Origin: Litoribacter populi | Lineage (GTDB): Bacteria > Bacteroidota > Bacteroidia > Cytophagales > Cyclobacteriaceae | Assembly: GCF_007483685.1 (NCBI RefSeq) | Contig: NZ_VMKN01000001.1 | Location: 2,657,549-2,721,548 of the forward strand | Direction of reading: 5' to 3' | Length of the DNA stretch: 64,000 nucleotides | Shown: one piece after another, positions 7,572 to 16,435 of the stretch | Numbering within the stretch: the stretch's first letter is position 1 | Layout of the letters: each line of letters starts with the position of its first letter | The notes under the pieces: generated by a model | Seen by the model: the letters and a program-made list of their open reading frames with translations, nothing else | The model's database searches: none | What the model was told of the DNA's origin: nothing | Made by a program: the position numbers and the translations under genes

Positions 7572-8540
7572 ATGGCAGCGGCTGAACAAATAAAAACATT
7601 GATCAAATCATTTGGGGAGGGGGATGAATCCCGCTTCTATGCTACTGCTATGCAAATTGCCGCCTCTGAGGCTAGAAAAGGTCATGTAGCACTCGCTGAA
7701 GAATTGAAAAAATTGATTGACAAAGGGAAATCTTCCAAAGCAGTAGTCAAAAGACTACCTGTCAATGCTGCCCAAAAAGAACTGAATGATCTCTTGGAAC
7801 TGGTCAGTCCGGACACAAGATTGAAAGACATGGTACTTTCCAAGGATATTCAGGAGAGTTTGGCTGAAGTCATCCACGAACAAAGGCATTTGGATAAGTT
7901 ATTAAGCCATAACCTGCAACCTCGAAGGAAATTACTTCTCTTGGGACCTCCCGGATCAGGGAAGACCATGACTGCCCATGCACTAGCTGGCGAATTAGGA
8001 CTTCCTTTATTTGTCATTCGATTGGATGGCCTTATCAGCAGGTATCTTGGTGAATCCATAGCGAAGCTTCGTTTGATTTTTGATGCCATGATGGACTTTA
8101 GGGCTGTATATCTGTTTGATGAATTTGACAGCATTGGCAGCACCAGAACTCAGACTCAAGATGTGGGCGAAATCAAAAGGGTATTAAACAGCTTCCTGCT
8201 ACAGATAGAAAAAGATAAATCCAATAGTTTGATTATTGCTGCTACTAATTTACCGGAAAGCTTAGATACTGCCCTTTTCCGAAGGTTTGATGAAATCATC
8301 AATTATTCTAATCCTTCAGCGGAACAAATCAAACAAATTTTCGCCGCTAGGATAGCAGAGATTGGAGTTTTAAAAGCTATAGATCTTGATCAGCTATCCA
8401 AAAAGTCTCTAGGTTTGAGCTATGCGGAAGTGCATAAAATATCTGAGGATTTCTGGAAAGATTATCTGCTCTATGGGGAAAATCATGTTAACGAAGAAAA
8501 AATAATTCAGTATATAATGGCTAGAAAGAGAACCTACTAA
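7572..8540 (+). CDS. AAA-family ATPase, IetA-like
   Basis: A 322-residue cytoplasmic ATPase. After a helical N-terminal part comes a classical AAA core: Walker A GPPGSGKT (125-132), Walker B VYLFDEFD (179-186), sensor-1 region IIAATNLPESLD and arginine-finger segment ALFRRFDEI. The substrate pore segment may be SRYLGES, as in FtsH/SpoVK-like AAA proteins. A subtilase gene starts 9 bp downstream. The AAA ATPase plus subtilisin-like protease pair matches IetAS, described as a plasmid-stability toxin-antitoxin pair and later as an antiphage system. The likely role is controlling the protease or presenting substrates to it. Confidence 0.85.
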   Translation: MAAAEQIKTLIKSFGEGDESRFYATAMQIAASEARKGHVALAEELKKLIDKGKSSKAVVKRLPVNAAQKELNDLLELVSPDTRLKDMVLSKDIQESLAEVIHEQRHLDKLLSHNLQPRRKLLLLGPPGSGKTMTAHALAGELGLPLFVIRLDGLISRYLGESIAKLRLIFDAMMDFRAVYLFDEFDSIGSTRTQTQDVGEIKRVLNSFLLQIEKDKSNSLIIAATNLPESLDTALFRRFDEIINYSNPSAEQIKQIFAARIAEIGVLKAIDLDQLSKKSLGLSYAEVHKISEDFWKDYLLYGENHVNEEKIIQYIMARKRTY

Positions 8541-8549
8541 TTAAAACAC

Positions 8550-10997
8550 ATGAATGGATTTTTTAAGCATATTTTTTTAGAGAATAAGGCAAGATCAATA
8601 AGCTTTACTCCCCTAGGAACTGGTAGGTTTATAACAAACAAAAACATTGATCAAACCAAACACGGGAATAAGCTAAAAAATGATTTTGAAGAAGCTTTTT
8701 TAGATTTTTGGCAAGGTGAGCCCGGTGATTTCGTATATGTGGAGCTTGAAACTTTCCGCGGTTTTGAACTTGATATCAAGAAATTTGAAGCAAAAGCAGG
8801 TGATATCAGAATTGCTTCTTTAAAACAGGTAATAGAGGAAGATGGTAAGGAAAAAACCTTCAGTGCGATTTATCTTTCCAAGAAAGGGGTTAAAGGTTTT
8901 CTAGAAAAAATATCTGCCTATTCTAAACCAGAAAGAAATACAGAAAAAGGAAATCCTAAAAACGCAAGCCTATTATCCAACCTGGAGTCCATACATCAGG
9001 CTACTTTAAAGTCCTTTTGGCAGGAGCCTGAAATCCCTTTCCCTGATCATGAACAGGCAGTGTGGTGGGAGATTTGGTTGGATATAACTGCCTCAACAGC
9101 AAAAACTGTCCGTGCGGAAATTACTGAACGATTACAAGCATTTGGTATACAGATATCTTCTCGTTTTTTGGTTTTTCCAGAACACTTGGTGATGCTAGCA
9201 AAAGGAAGTGCCAAACAACTGGCTGAACCACTGCTATATTCTCAATATCTTGATGAATTGAGAAAGCCAGTAGAAGTGTCTGATGTTTTTACTTCCATGG
9301 ATATTCCTGAACAAAAAGACTGGATCGCCAACTTGGCTCAGCAATTAGAAATTCAGGAAAATTCAAACTTGTCAGTATGCCTTTTGGATTCTGGGATCAA
9401 CGAAAACCATCCCTTACTGGCATATTTGAATTCCAATATCCAAGTGGATACGGTAGACCCTTCATGGGGGACTAATGATTCTTGGCGTTTTCCAGGCCAC
9501 GGAACAGCTATGTCCGGAATCATCTTATTTGGGGATTTATCGGAAGCTATAGTATCTAGGGAAAGCATTAGGATTTTCCACCGATTGGAAAGTATAAAGT
9601 TGATTCAGCAATCAAAGCCTACAGATCCAGATCAATATGGTGCGGTTACAGAAGAAGCCATAGCCAGGGCGGAGACAAACCCCATCGAACAAAGAGTATT
9701 CTGCATGGCCATTACTGCTGATGGAGATACCCATTTTGGCAGACCTAGTGCATGGTCTGCGGCAATAGACAAATCAGCCTTTGGAGAAGAAGAATGGAAA
9801 CGGTTAATATTGGTTTCCGCTGGAAATATTCCAAATCATAGGTGGCTGGAATATCCCTTATCCAATCAGGATTACAGTATACATGATCCTGCCCAAGCTT
9901 TCAATGCCATGACTGTTGGAGCATATACATTGAAAGATAGAATTGATTTATCCAAATATCCAGGATCAACTCTTTTGGCGCAAAGGGGGCAGTTAGCTCC
10001 TTCAAGCAGTACAAGCATGAATTGGGGAAAAGTATGGGCAATAAAGCCAGAAGTTGTTTTTGAAGGAGGAAATGCGGCAGAATGGAATAGCGGTCTTTGT
10101 GATCCTGATTCCTTGATGCCTTTAAGTATTTCCAAAGGAGGAATGGCAAGCTCTCTATTCACAACTTTTGGTGAAACCTCCTCAGCAACAGCATTTGCTA
10201 GTAAGTTTGCTGTAAGTATTTTGGAAAATTATCCAAAAATTTGGCAGGAAACAGTAAGGGCACTCATGGTCCATGCTGCCCAGTGGACAGATCAAATGTT
10301 AGGTGACAGAAAAATTGAAGACCTTTCCACAGTTGAAAAAATTCAATTATTGAGGACAGTAGGTTACGGAGTGCCATTTTTGCCTGCTGATTTATACACC
10401 TTACAAAATTCCGTTTCCTTAGTTGTTCAAGAAACGATTAAACCATATACTATCAAGAAAGGTACTGTCAAGGCCAATGAATGCCACGTGTTCACCCTTC
10501 CATGGCCGCAAGACCAATTGTTGGAAATGGGAAATACACAGGTCAGGTTGAATGTAACGCTCTCCTATTTTATAGAACCCAATCCAGGCAATAAGAGGTA
10601 TGCCAAGGCAAACAATTATGCTTCATTCGGTCTTCGGTTTAAATTGAAGGATAACAATGAAACTTCTACTACTTTTTTGGCAAGGATCAATAAAGAAGCT
10701 AGGGAAGCTTTAGGGGAGGAATATCTAAAAGAAGGTAAGGAAAACTGGGTAATCGGTCAAAGTATTAGGGACAAAGGATCCATCCATAAAGATATCTGGA
10801 TTGGCAATGCAGCCGATTTGGCTACCAAAAACGAACTGGCCATCATTTCAACCGGTGGCTGGTGGAAAACAAGAAAAATTCATAAACGCTATAACCAATC
10901 TGTCCGATACAGTCTGATCATCAGTATAGAAACAGACTCAGAGGATTTGCTGACCCCGATTTTGAATAAATTAAGGGTGGGTGTTGAAGCTATTTGA
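8550..10997 (+). CDS. S8 subtilisin-like serine protease, IetS-like
   Basis: An 815-residue protein without a signal peptide, so presumably cytoplasmic. The catalytic triad is intact: D280 (SVCLLDSGINENHP), H317 (FPGHGTAMSG) and S544 in FGETSSATAFAS, with the oxyanion asparagine N426 in LVSAGNIPN. About 270 N-terminal and 250 C-terminal residues flank the protease domain. The Ser motif differs from the usual GTSMAxP, as is seen in this subgroup. It forms a two-gene operon with the AAA ATPase. It probably acts as a regulated toxic protease in a defence or stability system; the trigger and substrate are unknown. Confidence 0.85.
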   Translation: MNGFFKHIFLENKARSISFTPLGTGRFITNKNIDQTKHGNKLKNDFEEAFLDFWQGEPGDFVYVELETFRGFELDIKKFEAKAGDIRIASLKQVIEEDGKEKTFSAIYLSKKGVKGFLEKISAYSKPERNTEKGNPKNASLLSNLESIHQATLKSFWQEPEIPFPDHEQAVWWEIWLDITASTAKTVRAEITERLQAFGIQISSRFLVFPEHLVMLAKGSAKQLAEPLLYSQYLDELRKPVEVSDVFTSMDIPEQKDWIANLAQQLEIQENSNLSVCLLDSGINENHPLLAYLNSNIQVDTVDPSWGTNDSWRFPGHGTAMSGIILFGDLSEAIVSRESIRIFHRLESIKLIQQSKPTDPDQYGAVTEEAIARAETNPIEQRVFCMAITADGDTHFGRPSAWSAAIDKSAFGEEEWKRLILVSAGNIPNHRWLEYPLSNQDYSIHDPAQAFNAMTVGAYTLKDRIDLSKYPGSTLLAQRGQLAPSSSTSMNWGKVWAIKPEVVFEGGNAAEWNSGLCDPDSLMPLSISKGGMASSLFTTFGETSSATAFASKFAVSILENYPKIWQETVRALMVHAAQWTDQMLGDRKIEDLSTVEKIQLLRTVGYGVPFLPADLYTLQNSVSLVVQETIKPYTIKKGTVKANECHVFTLPWPQDQLLEMGNTQVRLNVTLSYFIEPNPGNKRYAKANNYASFGLRFKLKDNNETSTTFLARINKEAREALGEEYLKEGKENWVIGQSIRDKGSIHKDIWIGNAADLATKNELAIISTGGWWKTRKIHKRYNQSVRYSLIISIETDSEDLLTPILNKLRVGVEAI

Positions 10998-11008
10998 ATA
11001 AGAAGGTT

Positions 11009-11428
11009 TTAAAACATTTCTTTATGAAGATTTTCAAGATTTTCGGAAATCAATGTTGAACTTAACATTTCACAAACCTCACTGACTTTTTCGCCAGGAT
11101 AGGGATTAACCATAAACGACCCCTTGTTTTTGTAGTCAAAATTCTCAAGGATGATCCTGTTTATCTCCTCATCTTTGCAACCATACCCAATGATGATTAA
11201 TTGATCTGAGGAGTTTAAATTCTCCTTGAATTTTTTAAAAAGAGGCTCGAATATAAGAGGCTCCCTATATCGGATAATTTTGGAAGAAGTCCCTGAAAGA
11301 AAATCAGAATGATAATTGATCCAACAATTATCATATCCTAATTCTCCATTTTGATCTTGAAATTCCTTGTATAGATTGTTTGAACCAATACCGATTTTGG
11401 TTTTAACATAAATTTCAGGAATTGCCAT
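11009..11428 (-). pseudogene. SIR2-like domain protein, C-terminal fragment
   Basis: A 139-residue reading frame. Its second half, LIIIGYGCKDEEINRIILEN followed by FMVNPYPGE, matches the end of SIR2-like NAD-binding/NADase domains (a glycine-rich strand, D-x-x-IN, then N-P). The N-terminal NAD-binding half expected for a SIR2 protein is missing, and no continuation was seen further upstream. It converges on the subtilase gene with only 11 bp between stops. It is most simply a remnant of a SIR2-type defence gene. A short stand-alone protein is possible, since a purine-rich AAGGAGG stretch directly abuts the ATG. Confidence 0.55.
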
Positions 11429-11715
11429 ACCTCCTTCATTTCGATAAATTCAGTGCTACTGACAGTATATCAGATAGCAGCTATAAAAAGCGGCACCCTA
11501 TCCCGGTTTTTTTCACCTAGTTATTGAGTTTTTTATGTTTTTTATACCATTTTCATGAAAAGCAATGATCATGTATACCACTGCCTCACAACCCCTTCCT
11601 GCTGTTTTTGTAAGGGAAATCCTCCCCCTTCTTTTCAAGAAAGCCTCTACAGTAATTAATAAAGTATTTCCCCGAAATTTTCCAGGATATTGACCTCATT
11701 TATCACCGCGAGCGA

Positions 11716-12234
11716 TTGAATTTCGATGGGGTATCCTCAATCTCCAAAAGGATTCATCATGCTGCCTTCAAACAAAATTTCACCCTGAAAGACATTGGCA
11801 ACCTCTACATTCCTACCTATTTTTGTGATTCTCTCTTTACCGAAGGGACTAAATCCCGGATGAAAGCGGCAATACTGGAGGTTTTGGCCCTACCCAGGGA
11901 CGCATGGCAGTATAATCAGGAGCAATTATCCTGGTATGCTGAGCATATGAAAAAGACACTAAACAAGATTAAACACTTAAACCTGGATTTACTCAGGCAC
12001 TATGATCCCTACCGTGCCATGACGGGAGAAAAAAGCCAGGAGGAGGACCTATTAAATCAAAGATTAGAAGAAGAAAAAGAAGAATTTGAAGCCACATATA
12101 TGTTTTTTCACCTGCCCCTTGAAGGCCCCCACTTTACCCTCAGGGCATTTAAAAAACATTACGGCAGCTGGCCAAAAGGCTTCCCCTATAGCCTGAAAGA
12201 TTTCGGCGTGGACCTGGAATCATATGACTGGTAG
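11716..12234 (+). CDS. Hypothetical protein with uncertain start
   Basis: The frame is open from 11656 (after TAA at 11653) to the stop at 12234, yet has no early ATG. TTG at 11716 is the first usual start, and the first ATG lies about 48 codons later (RMKAAILEVLALPRD). The residues before the TTG (YFPEIFQDIDLIYHRER) also look coding. The start may therefore be non-canonical, or the gene may have lost its 5' end. The protein is soluble and helical, with an acidic stretch (EEDLLNQRLEEEKEEFEAT), and ends DFGVDLESYDW. No family recognised. It sits at the right edge of the defence island. Confidence 0.5.
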   Translation: MNFDGVSSISKRIHHAAFKQNFTLKDIGNLYIPTYFCDSLFTEGTKSRMKAAILEVLALPRDAWQYNQEQLSWYAEHMKKTLNKIKHLNLDLLRHYDPYRAMTGEKSQEEDLLNQRLEEEKEEFEATYMFFHLPLEGPHFTLRAFKKHYGSWPKGFPYSLKDFGVDLESYDW

Positions 12235-12273
12235 GCACTCCCCTAATGCATGGCAAGCCAGTTTCCATCGGGT

Positions 12274-13962
12274 TTATTGGTTATAGATTATTTCTACCGC
12301 CTTTTCCAGCAATTCATCCCGGCCGTCTTTTATCCCCTGAATAGTGGGTTTGATTTCAATGTCAGGCACTATACCCACCCTTTGGGTTTCCCTGCCATCA
12401 GGATAATAAACGCCGACACCACTCATTGTGGTGGATATACCGCCCGGCAATGAAAATGTAGACACATTGCCATCTGCACCGGCGGTGGTGGAACCAATCA
12501 CCGTGGCGTTGGGATGGAGACGATAGGCCATTGCCTGAAATTCAGATGAGCTTTGGGTTATTTCATTCAGTATGATCACGACTTTGCCTTTGTAATAATT
12601 CGGATTCTGCCTCCCGACATTCAGCCTGACGGCATATGTAAATAGTCCTGGCTGGTCAATACTCCCGATTGAAATCTTTGCAAAATCAGCACTTTTAGGC
12701 AACAGATAATCGCATAAGCCATAAAGTGGAAAATCAGTTGGGTAATTTCTAAGGTCTATAATCAACCCTCTGGTTTTTGCCATCTGTTTGAAAACCAACG
12801 GAAGATGTTCTTTCTTTAGTACCCCATGATTGATATAGGCTATTTCGTTATCGATAAGTTGGAAGCTTTCCCCTTTAGCTTCAAACTTATTGTTGAGCTT
12901 AATTTCCGGTATGGGATAGGTGTTTAATACTATGGCTTTCTTGATGCCATCTCTAATAAATTCAATATCAAGGGAAAGCTCATTAGTTCTAAGGAGACCT
13001 AAAGTCATATCCCTGAATTTGGCTGAGTGATTGGAGCCGGGATAATATTTAAGCTTTCTTTTTATTATATCCTCGACTTGTTCGCCATTAACAGTTAAAA
13101 TCACATCGCCGATTATGAGCCCAGTTTGCTCTCCAAGATTATCATCATGATATCCCGTCACTACTGCATTGTCTTCGATGAAAGTAAGGTCAACGGCTGC
13201 GATACGCTGGCCCAAAAATTTTCTCACAACTGGGGTTTTTCCCGAAATTTGGGCATGGGTGTCATTTACACGACCTATCAGCTCCAGCATGGTGAGGGTG
13301 TATTCCGTTTCATTTTTGGCCTGGACCACCCTGGGTATAAATTCTTCCAAGGTGTATTTCCAATCCTCTCCGATAAGATTTCGATATGGAAAGTAATATT
13401 GGATAATATTCCAGTAGCGGTATAGAGCCAACAATCTAAAACCAGCATCTGGAAAAACCATGGAGGCATAAGCCTCTTCATTTTCGAATTCCGGATTCCC
13501 CACACCCGTCCGTAGGGCTACATAGTGGTGTTCTTCCGGTCTCTCTGCATCTTTAACTCCTAAAAGCAAGGCAGTCAGCTTATTGGAAAATTTTAAATCA
13601 TGGATCCAATCCAAGTCAGGGCTGATTTTGATTTTGGAGGCCTTGACATTCTTCCTTCTGCCCTGTTGAAATTTCCCCAAGCCTATTATCCAATTATAAA
13701 TGATTTCATCCCTGATAAGACTATCCTCCATGTCCAGGATTTGAGGTAAAATCTTAAAAAGCTCAAAATCCCAGTTGTATTCTCCTCGGGCGATGCTGGG
13801 GTGGTAATATTTCAAAAACCCCCAAATTAAGCCGAGCGATTTTAAATTATCTATTTGAGTCTCGTCAATTTCACGACTTGTAATCTCATAACCTTTAACG
13901 AATTCATTATCCAGTCCAGCTGGATATAACTTATTTTTTCTTCCAAAGCCCTGCATATCCAT
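12274..13962 (-). CDS. S41-family peptidase, N-terminally truncated
   Basis: A 562-residue protein whose order fits Bacteroidota S41 (C-terminal-processing-like) peptidases: helical IWGFLKYYHPSIARGEYNWD segment, PDZ-like region (EQTGLIIGDVILTVNGEQVE), and the protease core with catalytic Ser in ITQSSSEFQAMAY and the nearby STTAGADGNVS loop. Relatives usually have a signal peptide and roughly 150-200 extra residues before the helical part. Here the frame begins MDMQGFGRKNKLYPAGLDNE with no signal sequence, and the 160 bp upstream contain no coding continuation. It is therefore probably a decayed gene or one mislocalised to the cytoplasm. The catalytic half looks intact. Confidence 0.8.
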   Translation of the reverse strand: MDMQGFGRKNKLYPAGLDNEFVKGYEITSREIDETQIDNLKSLGLIWGFLKYYHPSIARGEYNWDFELFKILPQILDMEDSLIRDEIIYNWIIGLGKFQQGRRKNVKASKIKISPDLDWIHDLKFSNKLTALLLGVKDAERPEEHHYVALRTGVGNPEFENEEAYASMVFPDAGFRLLALYRYWNIIQYYFPYRNLIGEDWKYTLEEFIPRVVQAKNETEYTLTMLELIGRVNDTHAQISGKTPVVRKFLGQRIAAVDLTFIEDNAVVTGYHDDNLGEQTGLIIGDVILTVNGEQVEDIIKRKLKYYPGSNHSAKFRDMTLGLLRTNELSLDIEFIRDGIKKAIVLNTYPIPEIKLNNKFEAKGESFQLIDNEIAYINHGVLKKEHLPLVFKQMAKTRGLIIDLRNYPTDFPLYGLCDYLLPKSADFAKISIGSIDQPGLFTYAVRLNVGRQNPNYYKGKVVIILNEITQSSSEFQAMAYRLHPNATVIGSTTAGADGNVSTFSLPGGISTTMSGVGVYYPDGRETQRVGIVPDIEIKPTIQGIKDGRDELLEKAVEIIYNQ

Positions 13963-14124
13963 TTATTTCATTCTTGGTCATTATGTATTCTTTTAGTATT
14001 ATCAATTGTAGTGGAATTTCCACTTTTGGATGTCACTGAAAACGCAGAGGTATAATTAGAATTTCCGGCGGCATGCCATCCTTTTAGCTTTCTATTTGCG
14101 GTGATTTAAAGGTTAAAATTAAAA

Positions 14125-14601
14125 CTATCCTTTTCTTGGCAATAAAATGATATTACGGTTTGCCACAATATTTCCGGACGGAAGGATGGCAAACTCCATG
14201 ATCTCCGTATTGAGTGAGATTTCAAAGGAAGTGTCCAGGGAGCCGTTTTCCAAAAGACGGAAAAGCGTCTGCCCGTTTCCTACCCTGCTGCCGTAGAGCA
14301 CATAGATTTTGTTGTCCGGTCCGATTTCCATTCTCCGCACCATGGTGATGGGGGCAAAATCGAACTTGAAGCTTGGATCAAGGGTCCCGTCGCGGTTGAG
14401 TCTGACCAATCCGGGCACCTCTTGCCCATCGATTTCAATGAAATTTCCTGAAACGATTATTTTCCCGTCAGGCTGTACTACGGCCTGATCAGCCTTTGCA
14501 TAATCATAAAATTTGGGAGCGAAGTTTGAATCAAAGACCTGCTGTGAAAAAGCTGTGGATACAATAAGGAAGGCAATACAAAACAGTAGAGTTTTTTTCA
14601 T
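14125..14601 (-). CDS. Delta-60 repeat secreted protein, C-terminally truncated
   Basis: Starts at MKKTLLFCIAFLIVSTAFSQ (a clear signal peptide), chosen over an ATG seven codons upstream. It then has two delta-60-type repeats with the PDGKIIVSG and VRLNRDGTLDPSF signature, and a third that breaks off (FAILPSGNIVANRNIILLPR). Proteins of this kind normally have many more repeats and often a T9SS sorting domain. This one is only 158 residues and stops just before the truncated S41 gene. It is likely a remnant that could still be secreted. Confidence 0.65.
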   Translation of the reverse strand: MKKTLLFCIAFLIVSTAFSQQVFDSNFAPKFYDYAKADQAVVQPDGKIIVSGNFIEIDGQEVPGLVRLNRDGTLDPSFKFDFAPITMVRRMEIGPDNKIYVLYGSRVGNGQTLFRLLENGSLDTSFEISLNTEIMEFAILPSGNIVANRNIILLPRKG

Positions 14602-14622
14602 AGGATAAGTTAAAATGGACAA

Positions 14623-14876
14623 TAAATGAATATTCCCTGTACCTTCTAACTTTTCCTTTAACCCAAACCACTGAAGTACTGGTATTTAATCTGGAATCTA
14701 ATTAAAACTAAAAACAAAGAATATACAAGCATAATTTGGAATATAATTAAGGGATTGTTTCGTAAATCAAAATTAAATCTATGAGATCCACTTATTAGTA
14801 TCGGAATAGATGAAAAAACATTGGTCACCACGTTGAAATCTTACTCGAGAATCCTGATTATACTGATATTTTAGAA
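14623..14876. other. Intergenic, nothing recognised
   Basis: AT-rich spacer upstream of the delta-60 fragment and downstream of the SusD terminator. It should contain the promoter of the fragment; no repeat or RNA seen. Confidence 0.35.
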
Positions 14877-14905
14877 AAGCCTGGGAATACTCCCAGGCTT
14901 CATTT
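14877..14905 (-). terminator. Rho-independent terminator after the SusC/SusD operon
   Basis: A perfect 10-bp stem AAGCCTGGGA/TCCCAGGCTT with a 4-base loop and T-rich flanks on both sides. It is placed about 85 bp after the SusD stop codon. Confidence 0.85.
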
Positions 14906-14987
14906 TTAATGAAGATTTATATATCCCCGCTATTGCACCAGTATATGTTTAAATTCTCCAAATTCGTAGACCTATTTGGTCATAGTC

Positions 14988-16424
14988 TTATTTTTCCCAC
15001 CAAACTTTAGTGTTTATATCATCGCCTCCCATGCGGGATACAGCCTCTTGATAATTGGCGCGGTTATGCAACTGCACATCCACTGGATAACGGAACCTTA
15101 CCGGCACTTGCTGATTATTGAGCATACCGGGTTGCTTGGGAAGTACAGGGTAACCCGTTCTTCTGTATTCGAACCATTGCTGGTAATCATTAAAATACAA
15201 GGCAAAGTACTTTTGAAGCATCAATCGCTCCAGGGTACCATCATAGGCCGCAGCAGGATTATCGAAATAGCCAGAAGGGAGATCTACATTCCACTGAGCC
15301 ATGGCTGCTTCCACACCTGCCTGATAGTGCTCTTCGGCATCAGATGCTATATGTCCTTTCAATGCTAATTCGGCCTTGATAAACTCCACCTCAGCATAGG
15401 TCAAAATCAAACTGATCATAGGAACCTGAACCAAAGCAATATTGTGATTGCTGGGAGTAAACTCAAATGCAGATTCATTGCTGATATATCCACTAGGAAT
15501 GCCCTTGTATCCAATAGCTGTCTGACCATCCAAATCCATGGCTTGTGTGCTAAACCTTGCTCTTCTAGGATCTTCCAACTCATTCAAGTTATCGATAAAG
15601 AATTCAGACATTGCCCTGAATGTAGTGAAATCAATCGCCCTTCCCCAAGGAGAAAGATTTGGGGCTACTCCCGTGATGCGAAGAATTGCAGATTCATCTG
15701 TGGATGAAAATACAGGATACCTTTCAGGTTGCTGAACTATCTGCGCCATTTTTACGAAAGCTCCTGTCTCTTCCCTATTGGAAATCCTAAGCAAAAGTCT
15801 CAAGTGTAAGGAGTTGGTAAACTTTTGCCATTTGGACACATTGTTCTGGAACAGGATATCTTCCCCGAAAATCATGCTACGCTCCTGATCATATAAATCG
15901 TTGGCGCGTTCCAATCCCTCCAACAAAGCCGCATAGATCTCTTCTTGTGTATCAAATTTTGCCCGAAGTATTCCTTCTTCAGCCCTAGAAGCTTCATGAA
16001 ATGGCACATCTCCGAAACTATCAGATAACAGGCTATAAACCCATGCCCTCAAGGTCAAGGCTATCGCTTCATAATTGGGGTCTTGGTTTTCAATAGCCGC
16101 AGCCTCCATTTCCCTGATATTAATTAGCCAACGGTAATAATTATTCCAAGTGGAATTTCCCGCAGCCTCCGTGATGTCATAACGATGTGTTCCACCGGCG
16201 GAACTAGGAAAAGGTAGCGCCACCTGCATTAATTGAAAAGTAAAAGCATCCGCTCGGGAGGTATTAAAACTGCTTACTCCATATAAAATAGGATTAAGCA
16301 AAGTTCCCGGACTTATCCGGTCCACCAGATTTGGATTAGTGTTGAGTTCATCAAAGTCATATACACAGGAAAATGTTCCAAGACCAAAAACTAGGGCTAG
16401 AATAAATATATTAAGTTTTTTCAT
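14988..16424 (-). CDS. SusD/RagB-like outer-membrane lipoprotein (SusD-like_2 type)
   Basis: A 478-residue lipoprotein: the signal peptide ends at C20 (GLGTFSC), giving surface anchoring. The N-terminal segment DFDELNTNPNLVDRISPGTL and the TPR-like helices (LTLRAWVYSLLSDSFGDVPF) are typical of the SusD-like family with the DTNINPN-like start. It acts as the lid and substrate-binding partner of SusC. It follows susC by 11 bp on the same strand and is the last gene of the sigma/anti-sigma-controlled operon. Substrate unknown; the phosphoesterase upstream of the sigma gene hints at phosphorylated compounds. Confidence 0.93.
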   Translation of the reverse strand: MKKLNIFILALVFGLGTFSCVYDFDELNTNPNLVDRISPGTLLNPILYGVSSFNTSRADAFTFQLMQVALPFPSSAGGTHRYDITEAAGNSTWNNYYRWLINIREMEAAAIENQDPNYEAIALTLRAWVYSLLSDSFGDVPFHEASRAEEGILRAKFDTQEEIYAALLEGLERANDLYDQERSMIFGEDILFQNNVSKWQKFTNSLHLRLLLRISNREETGAFVKMAQIVQQPERYPVFSSTDESAILRITGVAPNLSPWGRAIDFTTFRAMSEFFIDNLNELEDPRRARFSTQAMDLDGQTAIGYKGIPSGYISNESAFEFTPSNHNIALVQVPMISLILTYAEVEFIKAELALKGHIASDAEEHYQAGVEAAMAQWNVDLPSGYFDNPAAAYDGTLERLMLQKYFALYFNDYQQWFEYRRTGYPVLPKQPGMLNNQQVPVRFRYPVDVQLHNRANYQEAVSRMGGDDINTKVWWEK

Positions 16425-16435
16425 GTTGAGATCAA

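Noticed and set aside
12250-12453. Plus-strand frame of 67 codons
   Set aside because: Antisense to the conserved C-terminal part of the S41 peptidase.
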